From positions 2,688,501-2,752,500 of the forward strand of contig OZ026557.1 of assembly GCA_964020155.1 (NCBI GenBank): DNA of 64,000 nt, in the 5' to 3' direction. The translations under genes and the position numbers were made by a program. Shown piece after piece: positions 1 to 29,000 of this stretch; the stretch's first letter is position 1; the number at the start of each line of letters is the position of its first letter. Source of the DNA: Chondrilla cf. caribensis (taxonomy: Eukaryota; Porifera; Demospongiae; Chondrillida; Chondrillidae). Below the pieces are notes generated by a model, which was not told the DNA's origin, searched no databases, and saw only the letters and a list, made by a program, of their open reading frames with translations.

Positions 1-65
<65 letters not shown>
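1..65. repeat. (GT)n microsatellite
   Basis: Uninterrupted GT dinucleotide run reaching the left edge of the window. It lies in an intron upstream of the first visible EGF exon. Confidence 0.97.
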
Positions 66-66
<1 letters not shown>

Positions 67-162
67 CACACATTTCAGTATATTTATTGATATGTATCTT
101 TCTGAGTTTCTCAAAGGCCATCACCACTGAATTCATTTTCCTATTACATCTTCCCTATATAG

Positions 163-3100
163 ATGTGGATGAATGTAAGACGCCCTCATCATCTCACTGT
201 GAACACATTTGTGTCAACAGTATAGGCTCATACTCTTGTGAATGTCACCTGGGTTACCAGATGGATGAAGATGGACATAGCTGTATTGGTACTGTAACAT
301 TGTGATGAGTTATGTATGTATGTCCTAACTCTGTCTCATTGTATCAATCTATTGGTAGACATCAATGAATGTGAAATGGACAGTGGAGGATGTGACGACA
401 TTTGTATCAACACAGAAGGGTCCTACTACTGTCAGTGTAGTCCAGGTCTACATCTCGCATCCGATCAGCATTCTTGTGTAGGTGAGTACAGGATTTAGCA
501 CCGTCCAGGTAAGATCAATTCATAACTATTTTGCATGGATCTGTTTGATAGTGAATGGGAGCTATTCACAGTGCATACTTGGACACCACGGGTGCCAGCC
601 AGTGTGCAATAGTTCTGTGTGTAGGTGTGCCATTGGCTTCAGATTGAGTTCAAGTGGAAAGCTCTGCATAGGTGAGTGTTTGGTTGTGTATCCTCATGAT
701 CACTATGCACCTGACAATGGTAGGCATATTTGTATGTGGGACCACAATTTTTGTACACAACACACTCAAATTGTTTTGTGATGGAAATCTTCTGTTGTTT
801 ATGGTACACTTGATAGTCTTTCCAGTTTTTCACCATTGTCACCCATTATCTGTCATTTAGTAGCATGCCGAGACATATTAGTCAAGTTAATAGTTTTCCA
901 TGCCTCTTGTGGACTGCAGATATTGATGAATGTGTCAACAATGGCAATGTGTGCAGTCAATACTGTACAAATCTTATGGGGTCTTTCAATTGTTCATGCT
1001 ACTCTGGATACACACTAATGTCTGATCTATACTCTTGTGGTGAGTTCATAACTGTCATCATTATCCAGTAAAACTCTGCATTCTTTAGTGAAACTCTGCA
1101 TTCTTTAGTAAAATTCCTCATTTTCTAGTAAAATTGATATTGTGTAGCATTGGGAAAACATGTTATGTCATACAATGTGTGCTGTACAGTCTATTTATCT
1201 GTTACTGTAATGTAGGTCATTGTATGACTAGTCTCCAGAGTGCTCTGTGCCTCATTAAATGTGTTAAGTGTCCTATAATTGTTTCAACAGCAGACCTCCT
1301 GACCATACACTATTTACTACATACGTATGTATGTCCATACACAGTGTATTTCATATAATGTACATATTATACAAATCCAATCACATACTAAAGAAAAATG
1401 AGGGAGTATCTTTATATGTTAAACAATAATTATTATTATTGATAATGTTAATGAGGGCACACCTACATTGCAATCTAAATTAATGTTGAGATATTTCTTA
1501 TCAATACGATCAAGAGATCAGGAATTTCCCACGATTTGTGTACCTTTGTTTCCAAATGTAATGTTCCAATTGTATTGTAGCTCCAAGATCCTGTGATTTG
1601 CTCAATGGAGAATGCGAACACGAGTGTTTCACTGATGTTCTGAATAACACCAGATGTAGATGCAGGCCCGGTTTTGTTATTTCAACTGACGAAAGAGCAT
1701 GCCAGCAAAGTGAGTGCATTCAACATAGCCGTACATACGTAGTTGATTTACCACTTGAATTCTAATATGTGTCTTCTCTCTATTAGGACCATCTGGCTCG
1801 GAAGTGTCTGTCTGTCACTTGCCTTGCTCTCATGGCTGTAGAGTGTTTGACAAAGTGTATGCTTGTCAATGTAATCCAGGGTACCAGCTGGCTAGTGATA
1901 AGATTACATGTCTTGGTGAGTATTATGTACATATGTACATAAATCCATATTAGTGTGATGACATGTGTACATAATATGTATATACAGATGTGATATCTAC
2001 TTGTGAGCATATCTACATGTGTACATACGTACGTACCTTGTAAACATGTTTGTAGACATTGATGAATGTACGTATCAGAATGGTGGATGCAGCCATGAGT
2101 GCAACAATACTAATGGAGCATATCGTTGTATTTGTTCGGAGGGATACGTACTAGGAGCGGATTTGAGGTCGTGTGAAGGTTTGTATGCACAATTATTTGA
2201 TTCAATTTCAAAGGTCAACTCTCGCGATTAACTGAATTTACATATTCTGTAGATATGAACGAATGTCTACTCTCCAATCCATGTCATTGGAGGTGCATTA
2301 ATACCAAAGGCTCGTACAAATGTCTTTGTCCAAGAGGCTTTAGACTAGTCGAAACAAATGGAAAATGTATTCCCAATTGTGGAGGGTTTTATGCATCATC
2401 ATCTGGCTCCCTGTCCACTCCTTGGTATCCCTGGTATTACTCCCAAGGGTTGGACTGCTGGTGGTTTGTGACTGTACCAAATGCCTATGCCGTTGATGTG
2501 TTCCTGAACATCGATGTGGATGAGACCCAAGGCTGCATTGGAGATGTAGTGGAGGTTTTGAATGGCGGAAAGTGGGACTCGCCTTCCATGGGTAGAATGT
2601 GTGGATCAAGACAGGTTTCTCTCACAAGCTCTACATCCAGCATCATTGTACGTTTCAAATCAGACCATAATCGATCACGACTTCGTAAGAGAGGTCTATA
2701 CTTCACTTTCAAAATTGGATCACCAATGGGTATGTTTATAGTGTATGTATGTATGTTTGCGTCTTACTATGATCATTGTCGGACATCATTAAGATAAATC
2801 AGTTCACATTCCTTGTATGAAATCCCTGTTGTAGGGCATTTTAGTTGTGGTGGCATGAACATTCTCAGAGGTAATACATACACTTTTGGAAATGCCAAGT
2901 TTCCGTCTTATATTACTTCACCTCAAGACTGTTCGTGGATAATGATAAACTTGCAGCACCCCTCCAGGAAAGCAGCTATTGACTTCTTGTATTATGACAT
3001 TGATTCACAAGGAAACTGCAGTAGAGATTATCTTGTAGTTGGAGAGAGGCGGTATGACGAAGATAGTTTTAAAATATGCAGTCCGAACGATGCCAAGAAG

Positions 3101-3196
3101 GTGGTGGTGTCAGCTCGAGCATTTGGAATCTGGTTACGTGTGGACACAGCTAATCGGTTTAGAGGGTTTCATGCTAGGATAACCTCAGTGATATGA
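163..3196 (+). CDS. Multi-EGF, two-CUB secreted protein (5' end outside window)
   Basis: Nine exons are visible: 163-288, 359-481, 552-671, 920-1039, 1581-1709, 1787-1915, 2056-2178, 2253-2729 and 2835-3196. All internal junctions are phase 1, as is typical of EGF exons. The first eight each encode one six-cysteine EGF module. Several have the calcium-binding start D-(V/I)-(D/N)-E-C (163, 359, 920, 2056; also DMNEC at 2253). Exons 552, 1581 and 1787 are degenerate, non-calcium types. Exon 2253 runs on into a CUB domain, and the last exon is a second CUB ending in TGA. The order EGF(n)-CUB-CUB suggests an extracellular matrix or cell-surface ligand-binding protein. No transmembrane segment follows the last CUB. 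The N-terminus and signal peptide lie left of the window, so I cannot name an orthologue. Confidence 0.85.
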
Positions 3197-3983
3197 TTGT
3201 CTCGTGTGTATTTACAAGTAATTATTATAATGGTGTCAATTAATCACACATAATTTTATATCAAATTATATATATGCATACTATTATGCATCAGATTGAC
3301 CTCCACACATACATAATACACAATTATGATAATATTTTATTGAATGTTACATTGCAATAATAATACCTGCAGCATATCATAATAAAGTTAATGTAATCAT
3401 AATATTATTATTATTAAGGTCAAGCATGCATGCAGAGGAAATTGTACATAATACCTTATATTAGCGTACGCTCATCATAGTCCCGCCCTTTAATTTGATT
3501 AGATATATATACTATATAATATTTATTTTATAATGTTTTTGGGTGTGTATTATTATAACAGCTCAAAGGCTAGGTAGCTGGATCAATGTTACATAATGTA
3601 ATAATATGATACTTTTGATTATCTGTACATAAATATGCCTTCAAGCATAATAACTCTCGGAACCCTTATGCGTACAAGAAAATTATTACATTCACATCAA
3701 CATGCACTATATAAGCAAGCAGTTATCATTATAATCCATGTGTACACATTGACTCAACACCAGTTAATATTATTAATTCATATTACAGTATATACTAATG
3801 AGGTCAAAAACTTGGTATGAAAGAGTGATGTCCTAATAAGTACACAATCATATAGACTACATACAGTGTGTAAATGAAGTACAATACATTGCTGTGTTTG
3901 CTATTGCTACTGATGGTGATTTCAAATTCTGTTATTATTTGTAGGTTTAGAGTCTTGTAAAGGGTCAGTGGAGTGGTGGAATT
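3197..3983. other. Tail-to-tail intergenic region
   Basis: Very AT-rich spacer between the two convergent EGF-CUB genes. Apart from the AATAAA at 3381 I see no gene, repeat array or clear mobile element. Confidence 0.5.
3381..3386 (+). terminator. Candidate poly(A) signal of the EGF-CUB gene
   Basis: AATAAA hexamer about 185 bases after the stop codon at 3196, in AT-rich 3' flank. Position and hexamer are the only evidence. Confidence 0.4.
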
Positions 3984-5369
3984 CTAGGTACAGCTGTCCG
4001 CCAGGCCTAAGATCCCTCCGCGTACTTTCACACGTAACAATTCCCACAATGTAATAGCTGGACTGGATTTGGGCTTGTTCTGATAAAACATCCGGAAACC
4101 AGTGTGTACTGGAGATGTGGAAGATGTTCTGAAATTCAGTGTAAACTTGCCCATCCAGTAGAAACTCAAACTGCTATAAAAGCCACAAAGCTTTCGAGGG
4201 AGAGAAGGGATGTGTGGTAAGACATACATGAAACCATTGGCCATGCGGTTGGGAGTAACTATTTCAAGGTAGTCTTCACTACAGCAGTTGGTACTTTTAA
4301 CATCAAAATTTACAAAATGAATGTGTAAAAAGTGGTATCTCTTGGGGTGGATGGTCCAGGTGCAGTTTAACATCCCATCATATCTCCGGGGATATCCATA
4401 GGAACGAATTTCCCCATAATCGCTGCCGTGCACAACCACATTGCATTCTGAATATAAACAATTAAAGAAGAAAAAGAATAATTGTATTATTCCTATTTGA
4501 TATGTACCGTAAATAATATTATGAACCCTTTTAACTACTTGTTGTATAAAAATTTCTATGGTACAACTTAGTTTACTGCCTTAAAGGAAAGGTAAATATT
4601 GTCTAGGCATACACACAGCAACTTACTTGTACACTTGCGCTTATCTTTCAACAGTCTATAGCCAACATTGCAACGACAGTAATGAGATTCCTGGCCATCT
4701 TGAAATTCTTTGACACAAAGTTGATCACATCCACCGTTACTGGTTCTACACGGATCTAATCGAGGGACAGTGACAATTTCCAAGAGGACCAAATTTACAG
4801 ATAACTTTCAAAAAACACAAACAATAGTTCACAGGATTGTGGAACTCGAAATGTCTAAAATATGTGTACTGTACATTCTAACAAAATGAGCTCAAGTAAC
4901 AGGGATTTAAAAGACCAAGTAAGAAATAAATAATTAACATTTCCGTTTGTTCACATTGAATAGTTCAAATCTCCTCAGTCAACTCTTTTACTATGAACAC
5001 ACATTCTGCTATGATATGAAGACAAACCCATGCACGCATACAATTCAGCATAGTTAGTTCTACAGGTACGAATAGTACAATAATTAGAACCAGAAAATAA
5101 CGTCATTGATAGTTACCTCTTCCAGATGAGCTGGAGTTTCTACTGCAGTGTGTGTATCCTTCAGGGTCGGTACCATTTGACGTCTTCAAAGCATCTTCAT
5201 CGTCGTTAGCTGCAGTGAAAAAAAGTAAATAAGCTGGTGTACATGCCCACGAGCACGACCATGAAAACGGATATCGAAGCACCGTACATTTGTCGGAAGT
5301 AGGACACAACAGAACTTGATGTATCACTGAAGTAGTCAAGATCAGGAGCACCAGACTGCGACCAGACAT
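3984..5369 (-). CDS. Small secreted EGF-CUB protein
   Basis: Four exons read leftward. Exon 1 (5369-5288) starts at ATG 5369 and encodes a hydrophobic signal peptide (MSGRSLVLLILTTSV). Exon 2 (5209-5117) is acidic and Ser/Asn-rich. Exon 3 (4755-4627) is one EGF module (DPCRTSNGGCDQLC). Exon 4 (4447-3984) is a CUB domain ending in TAG. Phases agree at every junction (all phase 1). A TATA-like TATAAA lies just upstream (about 5421-5426 on the minus strand), so I prefer ATG 5369 to the in-frame ATG at 5396, which would sit almost on the expected transcription start. The protein is probably secreted. Its domain content resembles the larger neighbour on the plus strand, so the two may be paralogues. 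Confidence 0.75.
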
Positions 5370-5455
5370 GTCCTTGGAGCTGCAAAACGAGTGCAAATCT
5401 CGTCCAAGTCCATTTCATTTATACCGCTCGGAGTGAATGGTCACGTGACTGTCAT
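5370..5455. promoter_or_regulatory. Divergent promoter with palindromic E-box
   Basis: Only 86 bases separate the start of the minus-strand EGF-CUB gene (5369) from that of GTF2H2 (5456). The gap contains the ten-base palindrome GTCACGTGAC at 5440-5449, the form bound by bHLH-Zip factors of the USF/MITF-TFE type, and a TATA-like box facing the minus-strand gene. Function is inferred. Confidence 0.6.
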
Positions 5456-20490
<15,035 letters not shown>

Positions 20491-20592
20491 GCATTTACAT
20501 GTATTTCAAATTATTGTTGAATTCAATCCAATACAGTGATCACAATGTCATTATAAACACATACAACACACACACATTTGCAACTTGCATGT

Positions 20593-20598
20593 AATAAA
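20593..20598 (+). terminator. Candidate poly(A) signal of GTF2H2
   Basis: AATAAA about 100 bases after the TAA at 20488-20490. Only 24 bases separate it from the stop of the convergent gene, so the two 3' UTRs probably overlap. Confidence 0.5.
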
Positions 20599-20621
20599 AT
20601 TTGAGTTACATATAAAGTCTG

Positions 20622-21678
20622 TTAAAAGTAACCAAGGTGGGTAGGCGTATTTGTGCTTGGGTGTGTTCGTTTCGGTGGTCTGTTTGTTGCTGGGGTATAA
20701 AGCAATACTCTTTCATGACTTGGAAACCGTTCGTTACTTTTTGTTGATCGAACAGGAATGGACGAGTTGTGGTAGGCCGCAGGAACCATTGGTGTCTCTG
20801 ACCTACTAACGTGTGGATAACGTTGGTACAACCTTTCCGAAATCTGACCCATGGACGACTTTTTCCCTATTATCCTGATCGCTTGCTTGTGATCGTGAAG
20901 TTCTACAAGAGTAGATTCCTCGGCGCCGACTACGACACGTTGAGGAGGTTTTGTTTTCGTCTCTTCGTGTGGTCGTGATGTGGGCTTCTCTCTGGATCGG
21001 CTGCGTTTACCTGCTTTGTGGTGAGTACTGTGGATCTCCTTCTCTGGTATTCTTTTAACCGTTCCTTCGCTGGAGTACTTGGAAGTCTTTTGCGACGATG
21101 ACCCGTTAGATTCTCGTCCCGAATCTTGTGACGTGAGGCTCGTGCAAGATTTCGAGGTTTCCACTTGTTCTTTGTTGTTGCCGCTCCCATTCGATCTCGA
21201 ATCAATGCTGAAGTTTTTCGGCGAGCCTTTGCTACTTTCCTTCACTTTATCCAAAGAGTGGTGGTGTTCTTCCGATATGGCTGCTAAACTGGATTCTCTA
21301 GTCGTGTTTTTTCTCAGTAGTACATTTTCTACTTCAACTAAGTTGACGGCAGACGCCGAATCACCTTTAACGGAGTCGTAAAGCATCAAGCTGCCTATAC
21401 CTGTGTCGTCACATTCCGTCCCACAAACACTGGAGTAGTGATCGGGCTCCTCGTGGTGATCAAACGTCTTGGCCTCGTGGAGGGTTTCGAAGTACATCCC
21501 CAGTCTGAAACTACATCCTACTGGAGGATGTCTACTCTTCAGCTCTTGAAGCTTGGTCTCAGTGATCTGTGGGAGAAACAAGTTGCGCACCCATTACAAC
21601 AATTAATCGTTATATTATGGTTCAGCTCGGCTGGAATATGCCCTTTATACTTACGCGTTGCGCCGTATCCTTAGACAT
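20622..21678 (-). CDS. Serine-rich, probably disordered protein of unknown function
   Basis: Two exons: 21678-21655 (ATG plus seven codons, MSKDTAQR) and 21566-20622, joined at phase 0 through GTAAGT and a TTCTCCCACAG acceptor. They give 322 residues. The first 60 residues look folded (ITETKLQELKSRHPP, then GCSFRLGMYFETLHEAKTF). The rest is rich in Ser, Lys, Glu, Arg and His with clusters such as GSSSQKTSKYSSEG and KRSRSREKPTSR, so probably disordered with basic patches. I do not recognise a family. The coding exon is more GC- and CpG-rich than the surrounding introns. It ends tail-to-tail with GTF2H2. Confidence 0.7.
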
Positions 21679-23009
21679 TTCCAAATGTCTTCGAACTACG
21701 CAGAGTAGGATCAATCCCTTTACTTTTCCGAAGTAGTTGAACGAACTAGTCCGGGTATGGATAAGAATACCAGGTGAACCCTAACATGTGTAGTCCTTAT
21801 AGTGCCAGTTACTCGATGGTTTATCCTGTTCCGGTCAACGCTATATTACTTCACGACCTCGTTCACATACAGGAAGTTCTACGAGACAGCGTGTATTACA
21901 TAATACCATACAAATCAACTGTAATTGAAGTCTGCGTCGTATCGTGATTGAATTTTTTCAAGTTTGGCAATTAATAGCTATAATATTATAGGCTACTGTA
22001 GCGTTCTTAGAATATATTATTATAAAACTAGATCTTGACTAAACTTGATTTAGTTTGTCAGTGTGTCTATCCATTGCAGCATTTCACTGATACTTTCTTT
22101 ATAGCAAATAGTTGTGTGTATGTATAGGTTATACCACAGTGATGGAGTGTCTATGGTTATACAATGGGGACAGAGCATTCAGTGATTAACGCACCTGATG
22201 AGGGTCACACCTTTGGGTTCCATCTGGTGAAAAGTATGTAATTTGCTAAACCTTAAATTCACATTGTGTAACTGATGGAAAATGACAGACTAGATTCAAG
22301 TGTTCAATTCAATTCAATTCAATTCATTAAATATCTTGTATGCCATGATGCCAGGCACCTGAAGGTGTAACCTGATTGAGAATGTACATGCAGATGAACG
22401 AAGCTACAATTATTTGTGGCCATCATGCAGAAACGCAAAATTAATGGTCACATACCCTCATTTCATGACCATAATGTCAGACACCTAATTAAGGTGTGCC
22501 ATGAGGATATCGGTGTAGATGAATGAGGGTAACGTTGCTGTTCACATCCTTTTGCAGTATATAATATACAGGAATTGTAAAGGACCACAATTGTACATAC
22601 CCTAATTTAGATGACTTAATACTAGATAATATTACATTATTGTAAGTAGTTATCATACCATATGCATGCATAAATACATATATCAACTGCACAGGATGAA
22701 TCACAATTCCAGTGCATTCATAAACATATTATATATAAAATAATATCTTATTTTCAACTATTATTATGATTGAATAATTTTATATAACGATTTTATTATA
22801 GTACAGCTTATTCCGAGGGAATACACCACATGCAGATCATTATGTACGTAAATGGAAAATACGACAAATACATAATAATATCATATTATATACGTACATA
22901 CGTGTACATATACGTACATTTTTAGTCTTATAACAGTATTGTATCTTGTATGATTGAGAATTAGTCCAACATTATCATTTAATTCAGGTGTAGTAACAGC
23001 TGCATCATC
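21679..23009. other. Intergenic region
   Basis: No gene recognised. It holds a short (AATTC)n run near 22306-22326 and two loosely similar blocks around 22345 and 22470 sharing a CACCT..AAGGTGT pattern. The rest is AT-rich. Confidence 0.5.
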
Positions 23010-26000
23010 TCAAAACTGCACCCACGGTGAATCATCACTGGTTGTTTCTTTAGAAGATTCTTTCGATGATTCTGACCGGCTGAGAAACAAAATTAATGTA
23101 ATAAATAACACACCACTGCAACTTGAAAGATCATAATTAGAATCAATGCACTGTCATAATTATGTATAATATTATTATAGACTGAAATAAATGAGAACCA
23201 GCAACAAACATACATAATATTGTAATTAACACAAAAAAGTAATTTGAGTTCAAAAACCCGTGGGGCTGATGCCCCTACACTTAAATTACTTGGGTGTCTT
23301 ACGTTCAGAAGAACCTTCACTGAAGTTATTACATTCGGTGAAGCTTCAGCGTGTGAATTCTAGCCCAATTTAAGGCAGCCCCTAATAAATAAGATATACT
23401 TACGAACAAGACACATGCATGAGCCCTACCAACCCTTACTAATTTAATGTGGACACCACATCCACAAAGATTTTGCAAAGGTACTAGGAGATGAATATTA
23501 TGTATTTGCAAGAATTTCACACAGAATCTATTCGAGATGCAAGTTACCGATTAGAAGCATGTTTTGAAGCATATTATACGTATTTTCAGTAAAGGTTCTT
23601 TGAAGCCCTCAAAATACTTTCGAGTAATTTGAGTATAGGTAGAGCAGCCTCACAAGTTTTGCACCCAAATTACTAGTTATGCCGTCTATGACAATAACCA
23701 CAGGTTTTATTGATTTATTTAGTACTTGGCTGCATATTGAAAACTTACACATTGTTAACGAAAGAAACCTGTCAATCTGTCCAATTACTTTAAGGAATGG
23801 GTACATCAGGATGCTGGGGTTAGGAATAACAACTCAAAGCCTGTCAAGACCCTTCTTGACTGATACGTTGCTTTCACAGACTGCAGATCAAAAGCTCTGG
23901 ATAAGTGCCTGGGTGTCAGACCCATGGGAGTTGGCAAAATTGCTGGGAAAAATTGTTGGCAAAGCCATCAGGTCTGTAACCAGATTAGCAGCAAAAGAAG
24001 TCACTGGTGCTCTGCAACTGTGCTTAGGGCAAACAGTAGGTAGCGAAACAGCCGTAAATGCTATGAAGTATGTCTACTCTGACTCTAAATCTCATGCAGT
24101 ACTGCTCGTTGACACCCCAAACGCATTCAGTCAACTTAATTGGCAAGCTGCCCTATCGTACAAATACACTCCACCAATGCACCAGTTATAGTCAACACCT
24201 TCTGCACACCTTCACTGCTCTTGGCCAATGAAAGCACCAAAAGGTGCTAATGCCTCGGTTCACAGTTTATCCAGCAGTATAGACCACAGCTATAATGCAC
24301 AACAGCTATTATATTCATTTTAGACTTTACAGGAGCCAGGGCCCACTTGTACTGTATCAGCAAAGCGTTCCTCGATGGGAAATCGCCGAGATTCACCCAA
24401 AGGAACAGAACCTGGTATGCATAAATATGAAGAGCTGTCCAATAATCCGTACGAGCACACTAGATGAGAGTAAAAGAAGAACGTGCTAGTTTTCCAGTCC
24501 GTAGTACACACAGGCTGGTCAGCAAAGCGTGTGGTCATTACGGCGTTCACAAAACCGGAAGACTGATTTCAACCCTATAAGTTGTTAACCAGTGACTCTA
24601 GGTATCAAAAAGTAATTGTGAAGAGCAAGCGTAGAGGAAAATCCAAGCGAAGTGCTCATTTCTCAGACACAGCTGGAGTTGTATTCCTTTGAAGGTGAAA
24701 TTTCCGAAATTACCCTAATCTACCCATAGATCAAGGAACTTACTCGCAGAACACTTCTGAAAGCCACTTCCAGTTTCTCAAGCTCAGAAGACACGTTCGA
24801 GGTGAACAAAACCGGCTATATCTTGAGAACAAAGCTTTATTTTCCAAATCCATGAATGTAAATCCAAGAAAACAACCCTACTTACCCACGACTTGTGGAG
24901 CAAGTGGACACATCTTTCAAGGACAGTACCAAACATTAGTGACTTTTTCAATGCCTTTTGGGGATGCAATGTGTCATAATCTACCACCGGCCAGCTCAGG
25001 CAGGAATGGGATTACAGACACAGAGCAGGAAAGTTTTGCTTCCCTCATCCAACTTGGAGACTTGGTATCCCTAACCCCACTGAGACCTCCAATATTTATT
25101 ACGCCAATTCAAGACTTGTTACAGCCCCACTGATGGAAATTATTCTCTAGTAAGAAAACAGTGTATACCCAAACAGCCTTGATGCTGACAATCCAAGATC
25201 AAAGACAAGTTCAGAATTCAGTGCCTAAAGCACCAAGTCAAAGATGCTAACCTGCCTCAAGCAAAAGTGTCTACGACAATGCAGCGGGCATTGGACCTCA
25301 ACAGTGAAAAGGGTGCATCTCATTGACTCAGTGCACAGACCTTATCAGATACCAGTTTCAGCCTTTGCAAGGGTGCCTTCCCAGACATATTGTACTTATA
25401 AGATAAGGATGGAGGCCCGAGCAACTACCATCACCATGTGTCTGTGGGAAGTCCTTCACAGTCGATCATGCTTTGAGCTGCCTATGAAGGCTTACCATCT
25501 CTCAGACACAACGGACTTTGTGATACCACTACCAGAAACCTTAAGAAAGTGTGTCCCAATGTCTCCATCGAGCCTCACTTGCACCCTCTCACAGTTGGAA
25601 CACTTAGGTACCAGACTCCGAACTCTGAAAATGGTACCTGTCTGGATGTACATGCACAGGGTTTTGGGGAAAGGTCTCAAAATGCATTTGTTGACAAATG
25701 GGTTTTCAATCCTTTTGCACATTCTAATGCCAAATCCTCAATCGAAGTCAATTACAAGTAACATGAGAAAGAGAAAAAAGAGACAATACAAGCAACAAGT
25801 CTTGCATGTTGAATAGGTTCTTCCACACCACTAAAATTCTCTGCCACTGGAGGAATGGGTAAGCTAGCAGACACCACCTATAAGAAAATTGCTTTACTGC
25901 TCACTGAAAGAAGATTCCAGCCATGCTCATGTTGCATAAACCGGCTGTGACGTTGCTGTCATTCAGACTTTCGCCTTCAGCTTGCACCTGCCTACAAGGA

Positions 26001-29000
26001 TCACAATCCCTCCACCACCACCAGTCATCTCATGTCAATGGGTCCATCAAGTTAGCCTCAAATGTAGGCAAGGTACCCAGATGCTAGCTAAAAACACAAT
26101 ACTACTAGTACTCCCAAACATGACTATCATCTCTTAGTCTCTCTCTATTATAGATATCCCATACAACACATTCATAGCTCACTATATTATTATTGCCTAT
26201 TTTGAAATCAAAAAGGAACCCACACACCCCATCAATCACCAACAATCTAATGAGGCATTAACATTAAATAAAAGTGATATATATATACAATATATATCAT
26301 ATAAATCTGTAAGCAACCTACGTAAATGTTGATTATGGATATTATTTTGTGATTGAATTCTGTGTGTTTTAAAGTCTACAGGAATAGGGCTGGATTAGGA
26401 ATTGGAATGACACCAAAGGAATTATTAGCCAATGGTCAAGAAGAATCCTACAATAGAATTCATCATGGGAACAATCCACATTCATTACTAAATTCAGTTC
26501 CCTCTTTGATGGGGATCATTTGCACTTGAAGGAAATAGGAACAGGTATCTCAAAAGCTCACAAATTCAGTTATACGCCAACCCTATGAATGCCTTGAGAA
26601 TGCTTGAAACAAATCGAAAGGAACTGTATTAGTGATCACCAAAACAGAATAAGATTGTCCCAGTTTTTCCAATACTGGATGCTACGTTTACGTACCTGCT
26701 TGATGACTACCACTCCAAATTGATTGTCAAATGCATGACAAGATAATAAGATGTGTAGATAAGTTTAATGGAATTCAGTCAGCTGCTGAAATGTTTGATG
26801 CAATAAAATTTCTATGGCTAGAGAATTCCATTGAACTTATCCACGAGATGTTAACTAGCCAAACAACCCTATTTTCAAGATATTAAGACCTCTTGTCAGA
26901 GCTAGTGTCCATAGCATTATATCAAGGATTACTACAGCTGTTTAGCTCAATTGATTTGAATGAATCTGAATCACAGGTTGAGGACTTCTCGTATAACTGT
27001 GCTACTTTATTGTGAAACGATTATAAGAAAATATAATCAAAGAGAACAAGATGCAAATTTCAGATGTGGTGTGTTGTTGTTACAAGACCGGACACCAAAA
27101 CAACAACAAACATTGGACATTTACAAACACAAAATGTCTTACCTTGATAAGAAATCAGTCCAGTCATCGGCGTTTTGTGTTTCTTGACCAGTTGTCTGCG
27201 AAGATGGCTTAGTTCGGGCACTGGCCGTGGAACCAGGTGGTGGAGGGAGAAAGCCCATGCTATTTCCTACAATTACATAAGAACATTGGTAATTACCCCT
27301 AAATTTTGACTAACAGATTGTGTCAAGTCAATCAATCAACTGTGGTAGGTAGGTAACGCAGCTACATAATTATATCCATTTGAATCTGTTATGAAACTTG
27401 TGAGCATGCTCAACTAGCAGTTGAGAGAGACTTGTATGCAGCAATGTTTCTACAGTACTATAATATAATAGTCATCAACATCTGATCAATATACAATATT
27501 GTGATACAGAATTGATCATGATACAAACTTATGTGGAATTGTGATACAGATTTCTGTATTGTTGCAAAACTACTGTAGACACATACACCATGTAGCATAG
27601 GTCAGTGATACAGAACAGGTCACCACACAAGGTTCATTGAGAACTAGACGGGAAACGCTATTGATTGTGTGTAATGCGTTGCATTGGACTATAAGCATAA
27701 ACGCAATTGTCTATGATTCACTATACAAGAAAACAAGAATGAAAGTCCATTCATTCAATATACGTTAGTACATTGTAGGGCAAACACAGTGTTTACACAT
27801 TACAGTATATGTACTTAATGCCACTATCCCTCATGAAATAAACACTAAACTGTGTATACAAAGAACTTCAAAGATTACATTGTACTTCAATTACCTTGTG
27901 ATGGTTTTGATTTTGGCTTAGCAGCAGACGTCTACAAGATCAGAAATGAGAATTAATCTGTGCACAGTTGTGCTTCAGTGAATCACTAGCAGGTTCATGC
28001 ATCTCATTGCAAATATGGTAAACACACAAGTTTCGGGGTTTTGACATCAAATGAATATATGTGTAGTACAGAGGGATTACTGATATGTATGTGCATTCAA
28101 TTAGGTGAAATTGTGTACACAGGTACACCTAGGTTGTAGCATCTTCAGGTGTGCTACAGTAGTGATAAAGTGATAATTGATTGCAGATGGTGAAGCCCAA
28201 GGTATTCAATCATCCCTTTATCCTGCTGTCACACCATAGCCCTATGGTTGGACACTGGACAGGATACAACTATTATGTAGTATGTACGTATCTGTATAAA
28301 TTTACATAAAATCTTGCACAAGGGTTAATAGAAACAAAAATTAGTGTGTTAACATCATGGATGAAAGTACACTTTTCAATTTTGTCCTCCAATGCAACAT
28401 GCAAAATACTGATAGAGTATAGGCTTTAATTTTCATGACATGCACGGATTAACAAATCAGCCACACAATGTTAGAATGCAAAAAAAACATTTTGGTTTAT
28501 CCTTAAACTAGTGAGAGGTTCACAAGTGCTGAATGGACTCAGAAAATGTGAAATTTCACCTTGCAAAAATCAAAGCAAATACCGTATAATATGATAATGT
28601 GGTATGTTCATCATACTAAACACTAAGGTGGTTAATTGTTCTAGGAAACTCTCATTCTTGTGGGAAATATACCCAAGATTAACCTCTTGCCCTCAGATAT
28701 TACTCCAGTACATTGTGTAGAAATGTTGGCAGGTCCATTTCAAGTTAGACGATAATACAACACACTTCAATACACAATACCATACAGACAGGCTAATATT
28801 TAGCTTACCCCTATGTTTAGAGTAATGGTTTGACCCTCTTTCAGGCTGAAATCCTTTTGAGCAGTAGGTTGATTGGATGCCTTCTTTATATCTTCACTCT
28901 TTTTCAACCACCTTGATATAACAACAAAAATTGTTCATCCTTAAAAGCATGTACGCACAACATTAACACAAAAACTCACTTGAAATGATCCTGCAATGCA

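Noticed and set aside
3635..3820. 61-codon ORF in the convergent spacer
   Set aside because: AT-rich, no splice context, no recognisable sequence.
20930..21381. Overlapping ORFs opposite or within the serine-rich gene
   Set aside because: They are alternative-frame shadows of the 322-residue coding exon.
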